Below the pieces are notes generated by a model. That model was not told where the DNA came from. It worked only from the letters and a program-made list of their open reading frames with translations, and searched no databases. A DNA stretch of 64,000 nt, from positions 62,001-126,000 of the forward strand of contig JAITUA010000017.1 of NCBI GenBank assembly GCA_031286615.1, written 5' to 3'. The stretch comes from Chryseobacterium sp. GTDB lineage: Bacteria > Bacteroidota > Bacteroidia > Flavobacteriales > Weeksellaceae. The number at the start of each line of letters is the position of its first letter. The first letter of the stretch is position 1. The position numbers were made by a program, and so were the translations under genes. Shown here in pieces: positions 1 to 9,020 of the stretch.

Positions 1-987
1 GCCGGGCAGTTCGTCAGTATAAGATTTCAGGCAAATGGTAAAGAGGTTATTAATGATTATTCAATGACTTCGGCTCCTTATGAGGGAAAAATATGTCTGG
101 GAATAAAGGTTAACTCTCCTGAAGGTGCTGCTTCTCAGTTATTTCAAAACTATAATATAGGCGACGAACTTTGGGTAAGTGATCCTGGAGGCAGATTTAC
201 ATTGGTGTCTAAACCCAGTGAGTTCAGAACGATTGTAGCTTTTGCTGCCGGTATTGGAATTACCCCGATTTTGAGCCATTTTAAAAATATTCTTCACAAC
301 GAACCCAGAACGCGGTTATTTTTATTTTTTGGAAATAAAAGTTCTGATGATCTGGTGTACCGTGATCAATTGGATACTCTTGCCAGAACATGTGGTGACA
401 GACTTCAGATTTTTTACTTTTTTTCGCAGGAGAAAACAGGAGATCAGTTTTTTTATGGCAGATTGGATGCCAAGAAATTAAATCTTATTATCAATCAGAT
501 TCTTCATTTGGATGATACTGACGAAGAATCTACGATCTGGGATGCAGTAGACGAAGTGCTGATCTGCGGGAAAGGAGAAATGATCAAGACACTGGCCAAT
601 GCCTGCTATCATCACGGGATTCCGAAAAAGAACATCCATTTTGAACTTTTTGAAGAATTTAATGATGATATTTATCCTGTAGAAAAAGAATTTCCTCTGA
701 TTGAAGATATAGAGGTTGAATTTACCATGCTCGGAAAGAAATATACTACTCATCTTCCTGATAACAAGGATAAAATCCTGCAGCAGCTTTTGATCCAGAA
801 GTTTCCGGTTCCTTATTCGTGTAAATCCGGAATTTGTGGAAGTTGTGAATGTTCTTTAGAGGAAGGTGAAGTGGAACTGTTGGAAAATGAGTATCTTACC
901 GAAAAAGAGGAAGAGCAGGGACATATATTAGCTTGTATGTCTATTGTGAAAAGTAAGAAAATAAAGCTTAACTTTGATCTTAGTTGA
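1..987 (+). CDS. Ferredoxin--NADP reductase-like flavoprotein with C-terminal 2Fe-2S domain (5' end missing)
   Basis: The reading frame is open from base 1, so the N-terminus lies outside the window; the ATG at 64 is internal. The start of the visible part carries an FAD-binding motif (NDYSMTSAP). An NAD(P)H-binding stretch follows (AAGIGITPILS, then a late CGKGEM). The C-terminus is a plant-type ferredoxin domain with cysteines spaced CxxxxCxxC (SCKSGICGSC) plus a distal cysteine in LACMS. This order (FAD, NAD(P), 2Fe-2S) is that of PaaE/Hmp-like reductases, which pass electrons from NAD(P)H to a partner oxygenase or other acceptor. The partner is not visible, so the substrate is unknown. 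The stop overlaps the next start by 4 bp, so the two genes are probably co-transcribed. Confidence 0.85.
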   Translation, partial: AGQFVSIRFQANGKEVINDYSMTSAPYEGKICLGIKVNSPEGAASQLFQNYNIGDELWVSDPGGRFTLVSKPSEFRTIVAFAAGIGITPILSHFKNILHNEPRTRLFLFFGNKSSDDLVYRDQLDTLARTCGDRLQIFYFFSQEKTGDQFFYGRLDAKKLNLIINQILHLDDTDEESTIWDAVDEVLICGKGEMIKTLANACYHHGIPKKNIHFELFEEFNDDIYPVEKEFPLIEDIEVEFTMLGKKYTTHLPDNKDKILQQLLIQKFPVPYSCKSGICGSCECSLEEGEVELLENEYLTEKEEEQGHILACMSIVKSKKIKLNFDLS

Positions 988-1601
988 GAGTTATTAGGAA
1001 CATATTTAATCTGGGTTTTATATCATTAGAATTGGGAATTCTGATGATATGCTTCTGTAATGTGTGGGTTTTCGGGCTTACCAATGGGAGAACCTATACT
1101 AAAATCTCAAAAATTCCCCCAAGGGAAGTAGCATTGGTTCTGGGAACATCTCCAAAAATGAGATCCGGAAAATCTAATCCTTATTTTACCAAAAGAATGG
1201 ATGCTGCGGCTCTTCTTTACCATCATGGGAAGATCAAGAAAATTATTGTGAGCGGGGAGAAGAGTACAGGTTACAATGAACCGAGAGCAATGAAAAATTA
1301 TCTGGTTTATCTGGAAGGTGTCCCGGAAGATATTATTGTGGAAGACCCGAAAGGTTTCAATACCTATAAAAGTATTCTCCGTTGTAAGGATGTGTATAAA
1401 AAGAAAAATGTAATTATTGTTTCGCAGGGATATCACAACCTAAGGGCTTTGTTTTTTGCGAGGAACAATGATATGAATGCTTTGGGATTTGATGCTCAGG
1501 ATGTCACAAAATCAGAAAGTTTCTACAGAAACCAGACGAGGGAAATCCTCGCCCGGGTGATTGCTGTAGTCTATTTTATTTTAGGCGTTTCTCCGGATTA
1601 G
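984..1601 (+). CDS. SanA/YdcF-like DUF218 membrane protein
   Basis: This 205-residue protein has one N-terminal membrane segment (about residues 8-33) followed by a DUF218 domain. Family signatures include ALVLGTSPKM (about 50-59) and IIVSGEKS (about 86-93). E. coli SanA and YdcF belong to this family and are linked to envelope barrier function; the biochemical activity is not established. The start is a TTG overlapping the upstream stop, because the next ATG would delete half of the membrane anchor. Translational coupling to the upstream reductase is likely. Confidence 0.75.
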   Translation: MRVIRNIFNLGFISLELGILMICFCNVWVFGLTNGRTYTKISKIPPREVALVLGTSPKMRSGKSNPYFTKRMDAAALLYHHGKIKKIIVSGEKSTGYNEPRAMKNYLVYLEGVPEDIIVEDPKGFNTYKSILRCKDVYKKKNVIIVSQGYHNLRALFFARNNDMNALGFDAQDVTKSESFYRNQTREILARVIAVVYFILGVSPD

Positions 1602-1602
1602 A

Positions 1603-4212
1603 TTAGAAAGGATATCCGAACGCGATATTAACAGTAGGTTTGAAAGGCTGGAAATATTTGAATCTCCATCGGTCTCCATCAGGTTTATTCGGGTCGTAGA
1701 TCTTGTAAGCAAGGTCAATTCTGGCCGTTACATAGGCGATATTCAACCTTAATCCGAATCCACTTCCTATACCTACCTGTTTGAGGAACTTATTGAATTT
1801 AAATTCATCTCCATATCCGTCATTATAATTACGAAGACTCCATGTATTTCCTATATCTGTAAATAAAGCCCCTTCGTAAGTTTTATTGAAAGGAATTCTA
1901 TATTCAATATTGGTCGTAAGCTTTACATTGTCTGTCATATAAGTACGCACTCTTTCATCCACCTGAGAATCTGCAGGACCTAATCCTCCAAATGCTACCC
2001 AGGCTCTGATATCGTTGGAACCTCCATTGAAATATGATTTGATGATTGGCATGTCCTGAGAATTTCCAAACGGTATTCCCACCCCGATAAACTGGCGAAG
2101 TACCAATGTCTGGTTTCCGTTGAATTTGAAATACTTTCTGGCATCAATATCAAATTTTACAAACTGTGCATAAGGTAGCCCGAAAATGGTTTTTTGTGGA
2201 CCGGTAACAACACCTCCGTCGTTATCTTTTTTATTGAATAAGCTTAAAATGTTACCTGCAAGCTCAACTTTTCCATTGAAATAAAAGGCGTTTGGATATT
2301 CTTTTTTCCCAATTTCACTGTATACAAAGTTATAAATCATGGAAGAAATAAGAACGTCCTGTGTCTGCCTGTCTTTATTCACCAATGTTCCTCTGAAGGC
2401 TGTCAAAAGATCAGTTCCCTGTTGATTAAGACTCGCACGGTAAGCGTCGTTCTCGATAATCTTTTTTGAAACTTCATCTACGCTTAGTTTTCCATCTTTA
2501 TAATCTTGTCCGGTTTGTGCAGTTTCAGGGTTAAACATAAAATAATTCCCGAAAACTTCATCTTTTACCCTTCCGTCATTCACAAAATAATCGTAATAAG
2601 CATCTTTATTTTTTGTCAGACTGACCTGAGTATTGAATAAAGTAAGCTTATGATACACCTGATCATTAACACTTGCCTGATAATTCAGCCCCGTATTGAA
2701 AATCAATCTTCCCAAACCGATGTTGTTCTGTATGGATGCCCCTAACAAAATAGATGAAGTAGGCGTATATCGTTTAGGAATGAATTTATAATAATTAAAC
2801 GGAAGTAAAAGTCTCGGGAAATTCAATGATGCCTGAGCTGATATTTCATAGGCAGCAACTCTTTTATCAATATCCTTGGTACTTCTGATCGAGCCAAATG
2901 TTCCTGAAAGGCTCGTGGAAAGGTTTTCTGCCCCTCTGAAAACGTTTCGGGTAGTAAGGTCAACAGAAGGAGAGATACCGAGATTTAAAACCTGAGAATA
3001 ATTGATATCTGTTCCCAGTTTAAACTCATACTTCGGAAGCGGTTTTAATACATATAAAACATCAACAATACTGTCGTTAGGGGAAGCCATTCCTCCTTGT
3101 CTCAGAGAGTCTCTTGCCTTAACGATGCTGAAATTGTTCATCGCCAAAAGATTTCTCTTGGTTACATCAAGTTTAGTCTGGTCAAAAACCTTTTTGCTAT
3201 CCGGAATAATAGCTCTCCATACGGATGAAAGTTTATACTTATCATTCATCGTATGGAATCTTATTCTTCTTAAGCTGTCTTTTTTTGTATTTTTAGGGTA
3301 ATCACCAGGTTCATCAACAATCGCAACATCTATATTTCCGAAAGTCGAAATTTTATAAGGAGTATCCAGAGAGTCTTTATGGATTTCAAGTGTCAAAGGA
3401 ACCTGTTTCCTGCTTTTAAGAGAATCTGCCACAAAATAAACCTCATCATTGGAAGCATTGAATCTGTAGAAGCCAAACTCTCTCATCAGATCAGTAATTC
3501 GGGTTACCTCTCTCTCCAGAACGGTTTGATCAAGTATCTGTCCGGATCTCACAAGACTTCTGTTCAGGTTATAATTGTAGTAACCTTTAATCCCCGCATC
3601 CGGAATATTGTAAAAATAATCCTTGATTCGGGTAGGATCGTTATGTTTAATAGAATAATTAACGGTTGCTTTTTTTGAAGCGGAGTCCAGGGAGTGTTTA
3701 TACGTTACATCCGCATCCCAATATCCTCTGTAGGTAAGTCTTTTTTTAATAGACTCAGCACTTTTTTCACTTCTGGTCTGATCAAGAATCACAGGCGGTG
3801 TTCCCCAATTATGCAGTAAACGATCGAACAGCAGGCTTTTTCCGACACTGCTTTTCATATTGTATTTAAGGAATAAAGAGTCTCTCAGCTTCTGATTTCT
3901 CATCTCACCGGGATAGGTCATATATTCATTAAGTATCGTATCATATTTCGGGTCAGCCATATTGTACAGAAGAAGACTTAATGGCATGAAAAGGAATTGC
4001 TTTTTATTGGGCTTTTGCTGAATATAATCTTTCAGTTCCTCATCGAAAAATTCTTTCTTATCCTCGAACCCTAATGTGTTCTTGGTAAGCAGGTATTCGC
4101 CTTCAGGAACTTTTTTTGTCGTACTACAAGCATAAAGGAGACCAACAAATGTTGCAAATGAGATAATTTTATAATATTTTTGAGGAGAATTCTTATAATG
4201 CTTACAGCTCAT
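1603..4212 (-). CDS. tamL: BamA/TamA-family outer membrane assembly lipoprotein (TamL type)
   Basis: An 869-residue outer membrane beta-barrel protein. The N-terminus has a lipoprotein signal ending LLYAC with Cys29 as the predicted lipidation site. This is the feature that marks Bacteroidota TamL, whose partner is TamB. POTRA-like repeats follow (around 160-300), and the C-terminal half is a barrel with the FNGGSNDIRAW surface motif and a terminal aromatic (AFGYPF). It probably helps insert outer-membrane or surface proteins. The first 15 bases overlap the 5' end of the divergent rRNA methyltransferase gene; no later start keeps a usable signal peptide. Confidence 0.85.
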   Translation of the reverse strand: MSCKHYKNSPQKYYKIISFATFVGLLYACSTTKKVPEGEYLLTKNTLGFEDKKEFFDEELKDYIQQKPNKKQFLFMPLSLLLYNMADPKYDTILNEYMTYPGEMRNQKLRDSLFLKYNMKSSVGKSLLFDRLLHNWGTPPVILDQTRSEKSAESIKKRLTYRGYWDADVTYKHSLDSASKKATVNYSIKHNDPTRIKDYFYNIPDAGIKGYYNYNLNRSLVRSGQILDQTVLEREVTRITDLMREFGFYRFNASNDEVYFVADSLKSRKQVPLTLEIHKDSLDTPYKISTFGNIDVAIVDEPGDYPKNTKKDSLRRIRFHTMNDKYKLSSVWRAIIPDSKKVFDQTKLDVTKRNLLAMNNFSIVKARDSLRQGGMASPNDSIVDVLYVLKPLPKYEFKLGTDINYSQVLNLGISPSVDLTTRNVFRGAENLSTSLSGTFGSIRSTKDIDKRVAAYEISAQASLNFPRLLLPFNYYKFIPKRYTPTSSILLGASIQNNIGLGRLIFNTGLNYQASVNDQVYHKLTLFNTQVSLTKNKDAYYDYFVNDGRVKDEVFGNYFMFNPETAQTGQDYKDGKLSVDEVSKKIIENDAYRASLNQQGTDLLTAFRGTLVNKDRQTQDVLISSMIYNFVYSEIGKKEYPNAFYFNGKVELAGNILSLFNKKDNDGGVVTGPQKTIFGLPYAQFVKFDIDARKYFKFNGNQTLVLRQFIGVGIPFGNSQDMPIIKSYFNGGSNDIRAWVAFGGLGPADSQVDERVRTYMTDNVKLTTNIEYRIPFNKTYEGALFTDIGNTWSLRNYNDGYGDEFKFNKFLKQVGIGSGFGLRLNIAYVTARIDLAYKIYDPNKPDGDRWRFKYFQPFKPTVNIAFGYPF

Positions 4213-4923
4213 ACAATAAAAGTTTTACAATCTTTAGATAAAAAGAAGTTCAGACAAAAATACAATTTGTTTTTGGTTGAAGGTAATAAAATCATTTGTG
4301 AACTTTTTAATTCTAACTTTAAAGTTAAAGAAATATTATCAACCGATCCGCAAAAATTGGACCGTACTGATATTCCTGTTACCCATATCTCTGAAAATGA
4401 ATTAAAAAAAATCAGTTTTCTTAAAACACCAAAAGATTCCGTAGCGGTATGTTATCTTGCTGAGGAAGAAAAATTGGCGGATAAGAATATACAGCTGGTT
4501 TTGGATGGAATACAGGATCCCGGAAATTTAGGAACGATTATACGACTGGCAGACTGGTTCGGGATAGAACAGATCATCTGCAGTGAAGATACCGTAGATG
4601 TTTACAATCCGAAAGTGATTCAGGCTACTATGGGCTCTTTTACCAGGGTTAATGTTGTGTATACTGATCTTGTAGAATATCTTTCTGCAACAGAAAATAT
4701 AAATATCGGAACGGATATGGAAGGGGAGAACATCTACACGTTTGAAAAACCTGAAAAAATCAATCTGATTTTAGGAAACGAAGGGAACGGAATGAGGCCG
4801 GAAACCGAAAAGCTTTTACAAAAAAGCATCAGTATTCCGCGATTTGGGAAATCCCAGTCTACAGAAAGCCTGAATGTTTCAATGGCTGCCGGGATTATTT
4901 TAGGACAGTTATTTTCAAAATAA
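4198..4923 (+). CDS. TrmH/SpoU-family RNA 2'-O-methyltransferase
   Basis: A SPOUT-class methyltransferase of 241 residues. The N-terminal domain (about 1-85) is a substrate-binding domain. The C-terminal knot has the three family motifs: QDPGNLGTIIRLADWFG, LILGNEGNGM and SIPRFGKSQSTESLNVSMAAGI, which bind SAM and form the dimer. The ATG at 4198 is chosen over an upstream in-frame TTG at 4180 because AGGAG lies at 4183-4187 just ahead of it. The likely target is 23S rRNA or tRNA ribose; the exact nucleotide cannot be read from the sequence. Confidence 0.88.
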   Translation: MLTAHTIKVLQSLDKKKFRQKYNLFLVEGNKIICELFNSNFKVKEILSTDPQKLDRTDIPVTHISENELKKISFLKTPKDSVAVCYLAEEEKLADKNIQLVLDGIQDPGNLGTIIRLADWFGIEQIICSEDTVDVYNPKVIQATMGSFTRVNVVYTDLVEYLSATENINIGTDMEGENIYTFEKPEKINLILGNEGNGMRPETEKLLQKSISIPRFGKSQSTESLNVSMAAGIILGQLFSK

Positions 4924-4933
4924 GACTTAGAGA

Positions 4934-4972
4934 TTAGGGCCTAGGAAGTAAAAATAAAATCCTAAGCCCTAA
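4934..4972. terminator. Imperfect hairpin between convergent genes
   Basis: The arms TTAGGGCCTAGGA and TCCTAAGCCCTAA pair with one mismatch. The hairpin sits between the convergent methyltransferase gene and the minus-strand gene ending at 4977. There is no clear T-tract, so intrinsic termination is only probable. Confidence 0.4.
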
Positions 4973-4976
4973 TTCC

Positions 4977-5477
4977 TTAAATCAGCTGTTCCATACTGGA
5001 AACACTTTTATTCTTCTGATATACTTCCATCTTTTTTCTTACATACTTCAATGCTATAGGAGCGAGGTAGATCAATGCTGCACCAATCAGTTTTTTCTTC
5101 CAGTTGGAGCTTTTCATATTCTTTTTGGCGTAATTTCCTACAATAGCGGTAACTCCCAATTTAACAAGGCCGTCAGTAATATTTCCACCTTTGAAAGCTG
5201 AGCTTGCAATTCCTACAGCTGTATTTTTGTTAATCAGTAAATCTTTTACTTCTGAAGTAAGCTGTTTGGCAATGATGTCCTTTCTCAGAACTACTTTTTC
5301 ATCGCCGTCTTCATCTATCTTTTCCTGAAGGTACTGGTCACTTAATCCGTTGGTAAATGCACTCAGACTTTCCTTCGTATTTTTAAAGGTAAGAAGATTC
5401 TCCAGATCACTTATTTCACCTTGAAGCAGTTTTTTCTTTCTTCTTAATTCTTCTATGCTCTCGTATTTTCTGCCCAT
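4977..5477 (-). CDS. Unknown protein with N-terminal coiled coil and one hydrophobic segment
   Basis: A 166-residue protein that I cannot assign to a family. The first 30 residues are a charged coiled coil (EELRRKKKLLQGEISDLENLL). The region around 98-116 is rich in small residues, and a likely membrane segment (KLIGAALIYLAPIALKYV) lies near residue 130-147. It starts three bases after the stop of the holin-like gene, so the two are surely co-transcribed. With the upstream YtxH protein they resemble the small-protein envelope or stress operons common in flavobacteria. The role is inferred from context only. Confidence 0.7.
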   Translation of the reverse strand: MGRKYESIEELRRKKKLLQGEISDLENLLTFKNTKESLSAFTNGLSDQYLQEKIDEDGDEKVVLRKDIIAKQLTSEVKDLLINKNTAVGIASSAFKGGNITDGLVKLGVTAIVGNYAKKNMKSSNWKKKLIGAALIYLAPIALKYVRKKMEVYQKNKSVSSMEQLI

Positions 5478-5480
5478 AGT

Positions 5481-5789
5481 TTAATGATTTAAAAATTTAA
5501 TAACCTGATCTGCAACAGTATTTACGATCTTAGTTTTGAAAGCAACAACGAATGCCATTACCAGTGCATAGAATGCCGCAACAATTAAGAATCCGTAAGA
5601 ATAATTATCCAGTGCTTTTCCGATAAGGAAAGCGATTCCAAAATTGAAAAGGATAATAAAAAAAGCAAAAGCAACAAGCAGTACTACAAAGTAAGTAATG
5701 AGCCCGGCAGAAAGAGACGACTTTTCGGTCGCTTCAATTTTCAGAAGATCTATTCTCTTGGAGGCGTATTCTTTAATAGTTTCTATCAT
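5481..5789 (-). CDS. Phage-holin-superfamily (DUF1469-like) membrane protein
   Basis: A 102-residue integral membrane protein with a short amphipathic N-terminus (IKEYASKRIDLLKIEATEK) and two membrane segments near 28-57 and 63-88. This layout fits the DUF1469/Holin-X group, which is found outside prophages next to YtxH-like genes. No phage genes are nearby, so a lytic role is unlikely. It is followed after three bases by an unknown coiled-coil membrane protein and preceded by the YtxH gene, from which a terminator partly separates it. Confidence 0.75.
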   Translation of the reverse strand: MIETIKEYASKRIDLLKIEATEKSSLSAGLITYFVVLLVAFAFFIILFNFGIAFLIGKALDNYSYGFLIVAAFYALVMAFVVAFKTKIVNTVADQVIKFLNH

Positions 5790-5812
5790 TGTTTTTTTTT
5801 AAAGTTACAAAA

Positions 5813-5840
5813 AAAGGAACTTTTGCACAAAAGTTCCTTT
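5813..5840 (-). terminator. Rho-independent terminator after the YtxH gene
   Basis: A perfect 12-bp stem (AAAGGAACTTTT) with a 4-base loop is followed on the minus strand by seven T. It lies between the YtxH gene and the holin-like gene and probably lowers, rather than abolishes, read-through. Confidence 0.8.
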
Positions 5841-5869
5841 CTGTAATTTACTTAAAAAAGATAAATTAC

Positions 5870-6220
5870 TTATTTTTTTAGATCATTCAGTTCTGCTTCT
5901 ACATCTTTTGCCAAATCTGCAGTTTTAGAAACAATCTGATCTTTATATTTGTCATATCCGTCTTTCACAGTATGTGCTACGCTGTTTGCCGTTTCTTTGA
6001 AAGTAGAAGAAATATTGCCATATTGGTCTTTTACTTTTTCAGAAACCTCTCCGTATTTATTTTTAGCCTGATCTTTAAGATCATTTGCTTTATCCTTTAT
6101 TTTTTTTCTGGTTTCTTTACCTTCTTCCGGTGCATAAAGCATTCCTAAGATTACACCTGCTGCAGCACCTGCAAGAAGTCCTGCCAATATACCTGCTGTA
6201 TTATTTCCTTTTCTAGACAT
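5870..6220 (-). CDS. YtxH domain protein
   Basis: A 116-residue protein. A small-residue-rich hydrophobic N-terminus (GILAGLLAGAAAGVILGMLYAP, about 9-30) is followed by GKETRKKIKDKA, the YtxH signature. A long amphipathic, Lys/Asp-rich helix with LEA-like 11-mer character runs from about residue 40 to the end. Family members are general stress proteins that are probably membrane-attached; their molecular activity is unknown. It heads a minus-strand cluster with the holin-like and coiled-coil genes. Confidence 0.8.
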   Translation of the reverse strand: MSRKGNNTAGILAGLLAGAAAGVILGMLYAPEEGKETRKKIKDKANDLKDQAKNKYGEVSEKVKDQYGNISSTFKETANSVAHTVKDGYDKYKDQIVSKTADLAKDVEAELNDLKK

Positions 6221-6315
6221 TTTAAGTTTTTTAATAATTAATAATAGATTAGTTTTTACAGTAATAAAACTTGCAATTTGTATACCAAAGGAGGCTTTAA
6301 GCCTATTAAAAATTG

Positions 6316-6990
6316 TTAAATCTTTTCGATGTGAGATAAAATAAGTTCTATAGTTTCTTCTTTGGTCAATTCGGAATTATCAATAACGATGGCATCCTCA
6401 GCCTGCTTTAATGGGGCTATTTCACGCTCGCTGTCAATCTTATCACGTTCTATAAGGTTCTGTTTTACCTGCTCTTTATCTGCTTCAATTCCCAGACCTT
6501 GCAGTTCCAAAAATCTTCTGCTGGTCCTTTCGTCAATACTGGCAGTAAGAAAGAATTTGTAGTCCGCATTTGGCAGAACTACTGTCCCAATGTCACGTCC
6601 GTCCATAATGACACCTCCTTTTTCTGCCAAAGTGCGCTGTGACTGCAGCAAAAAGTCTCTTACTTCTTTCTGTTTGGCAACAAGGCTTACATTGTCAGAT
6701 ACTATATTGGTACGGATTTCTTTGGAGATATCCGTGTCATTAAGGAAAAGAATAAGTGTTCCGTCGTTGTTTTTAAACTCAAGGCTGATCTGGTCTAAAG
6801 AAGAGAATAATGTATTCAGATCAATTCCTCCATTCTGGTCAAGACAGTGCTGCAATGCATACCAGGTAACTCCTCGGTAGAGAGCTCCTGTGTCCATATG
6901 AATAAGCCCCAGTTTATCTGCAATGATTTTAGAGATAGAACTTTTTCCGGTAGACGAGTACCCATCGATAGCAATTACAGGTTTTTTCAT
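6316..6990 (-). CDS. cmk: (d)CMP kinase
   Basis: A 224-residue cytidylate kinase that converts CMP or dCMP to the diphosphate with ATP. It has the P-loop GYSSTGKSS (residues 9-17), the substrate motif MDTGALYRG and the MDGRDIGTVV signature near 129-138. Length and motifs are full. It lies directly downstream of porQ on the same strand, a gene pair recurrent in Bacteroidota. Confidence 0.95.
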   Translation of the reverse strand: MKKPVIAIDGYSSTGKSSISKIIADKLGLIHMDTGALYRGVTWYALQHCLDQNGGIDLNTLFSSLDQISLEFKNNDGTLILFLNDTDISKEIRTNIVSDNVSLVAKQKEVRDFLLQSQRTLAEKGGVIMDGRDIGTVVLPNADYKFFLTASIDERTSRRFLELQGLGIEADKEQVKQNLIERDKIDSEREIAPLKQAEDAIVIDNSELTKEETIELILSHIEKI

Positions 6991-7074
6991 ACTGCAAATT
7001 TCAAGATTTTTTCTTAAAAATCAAGAGGAAGTAAGAAAAATTCAGAATAATTAAGAAAATTTCAGCCGGAAAGA

Positions 7075-8067
7075 TTACTCTCCTCTGTGGCTTGAAAGGT
7101 CCATAGAAATTCCTATCTGGTTGACATTTGAAGAGTTGTGATATCTCACGTGGGCATAATCTATGCGAAATCTGGAAACTTTAACTCCAAATCCTGCAGA
7201 AAGTCCTGAGAAATTTCTCTGATCTGCAACCGCCAGCTCATTTCCTCTTTTTACATTATAACCCAAGCGTATGTTGAAATTCTTTTCCGGAAACAATTCC
7301 GCTCCCAATGAAAAGTGGTCTGCAATTTTTCTGCCGGCATTCACTTTCTGTCCGTCCAGGTTATATTCTGAAGAAATATCAAACTTCTGAAGATCATGCG
7401 CAGTAATGGTAATCGCAAGAGGGAAGTTCTTGATTATTCTGGTATAGCCAAGATCAATTCTGAAAGGAAGATTTTCTCTTGTCCCATTGAATGACTTCAG
7501 CTGGAAACCAAAATTTCTCATCACCAAAGAAAGTACCTCTTTGTTCTTTTTATTATGATAGGTAATTCCCGCTGTTCCTGAAATTGCGGAAGAAGTATAG
7601 TTGTCAATTTTTGAGGTAACAAAATTAAGTCCTCCACCAATCGTCCAGTCTTCTTCAAACTGGTAGGCATAGCCTGCACCAATGGCTACATCCGAAGCTT
7701 TGAATTCTCCGTTTTCGAAACCGCTTTCGTCCGTTCTCGGTGTACTTCCATAGCTCATATACCTGGCATTGATGGTAGCCATGTGGCCATTATCAAAGTC
7801 TTTGGCATAAGCAATCGTTCCGTATTTTGAATCGGCAAGATAAGCTGTTGCGTTTACAGAAAGCTGTTTGTCAGAATCTCTATTTAATAGGGCAGGGTTT
7901 GCAATAGCAAAGGAAACATCATAATCTCTTATCGAAATTGCATCGCCACCCAAAGCAGCCTGTCTTGCAGATACAGGTACATTTAAGAACGGATAAACAT
8001 TTGTTCCTGTTTGCGCATAAGAAACAATTCCTGATAGAAATAATGAAAAAATGATAATTTTCTTCAA
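7075..8067 (-). CDS. porQ: Type IX secretion system protein PorQ
   Basis: A 330-residue outer membrane protein with a signal peptide (MKKIIIFSLFLSGIVSYAQ). The mature start NVYPFLNVPVSARQAALGGDAIS is typical of PorQ in the PorV/FadL-like barrel group. In the type IX system PorQ belongs to the attachment complex with PorU, PorV and PorZ, where cargo C-terminal signals are removed. No other T9SS gene is in the window. A consensus promoter lies just upstream on the minus strand. Confidence 0.88.
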   Translation of the reverse strand: MKKIIIFSLFLSGIVSYAQTGTNVYPFLNVPVSARQAALGGDAISIRDYDVSFAIANPALLNRDSDKQLSVNATAYLADSKYGTIAYAKDFDNGHMATINARYMSYGSTPRTDESGFENGEFKASDVAIGAGYAYQFEEDWTIGGGLNFVTSKIDNYTSSAISGTAGITYHNKKNKEVLSLVMRNFGFQLKSFNGTRENLPFRIDLGYTRIIKNFPLAITITAHDLQKFDISSEYNLDGQKVNAGRKIADHFSLGAELFPEKNFNIRLGYNVKRGNELAVADQRNFSGLSAGFGVKVSRFRIDYAHVRYHNSSNVNQIGISMDLSSHRGE

Positions 8068-8085
8068 CTCAATTTATAATTAATG

Positions 8086-8114
8086 CAAAAATAATCCTTT
8101 TTCGTACTTTTCAA
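8086..8114 (-). promoter_or_regulatory. Bacteroidota-type promoter of porQ-cmk
   Basis: On the minus strand a TTG (complement of 8112-8114) is followed 18 bases later by TATTTTTG (8086-8093). These match the TTG and TAnnTTTG elements of the Bacteroidota primary sigma factor, 19 bases ahead of the porQ start codon. Confidence 0.6.
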
Positions 8115-8171
8115 AATATTTCTTACATTATTTCTATTTAATATTTTTCTTTTATCAAAATTTTTAATGAT

Positions 8172-8179
8172 TATATTTG
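8172..8179 (+). promoter_or_regulatory. Bacteroidota -7 element (TATATTTG) of pyrH
   Basis: TATATTTG matches TAnnTTTG exactly, about 55 bases ahead of the pyrH start. No clear TTG is seen at the expected -33 position. Confidence 0.5.
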
Positions 8180-8230
8180 CAAAATCAAAATCGGGGTAGA
8201 CCCATACTAATAAAAAGTTACTAAAAATAA

Positions 8231-8941
<711 letters not shown>

Positions 8942-8964
8942 TCAATTGTATTAGAAAAATATAA

Positions 8965-8999
8965 AAAACACCTGCCACGATTTTCGTGACAGGTGTTTT
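8965..8999. terminator. Bidirectional terminator between pyrH and the lipase gene
   Basis: A 15-bp stem (AAAACACCTGCCACG against CGTGACAGGTGTTTT, one mismatch) with a 5-base loop. It has A and T tracts on both sides, so it can serve both convergent genes. Confidence 0.85.
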
Positions 9000-9020
9000 G
9001 TTTTATAATAGTTTTAACGC

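Noticed and set aside
5481..6220. Prophage remnant because of the holin-like gene
   Set aside because: No phage structural, lysin or integrase genes nearby; DUF1469/YtxH neighbours are normal chromosomal genes.
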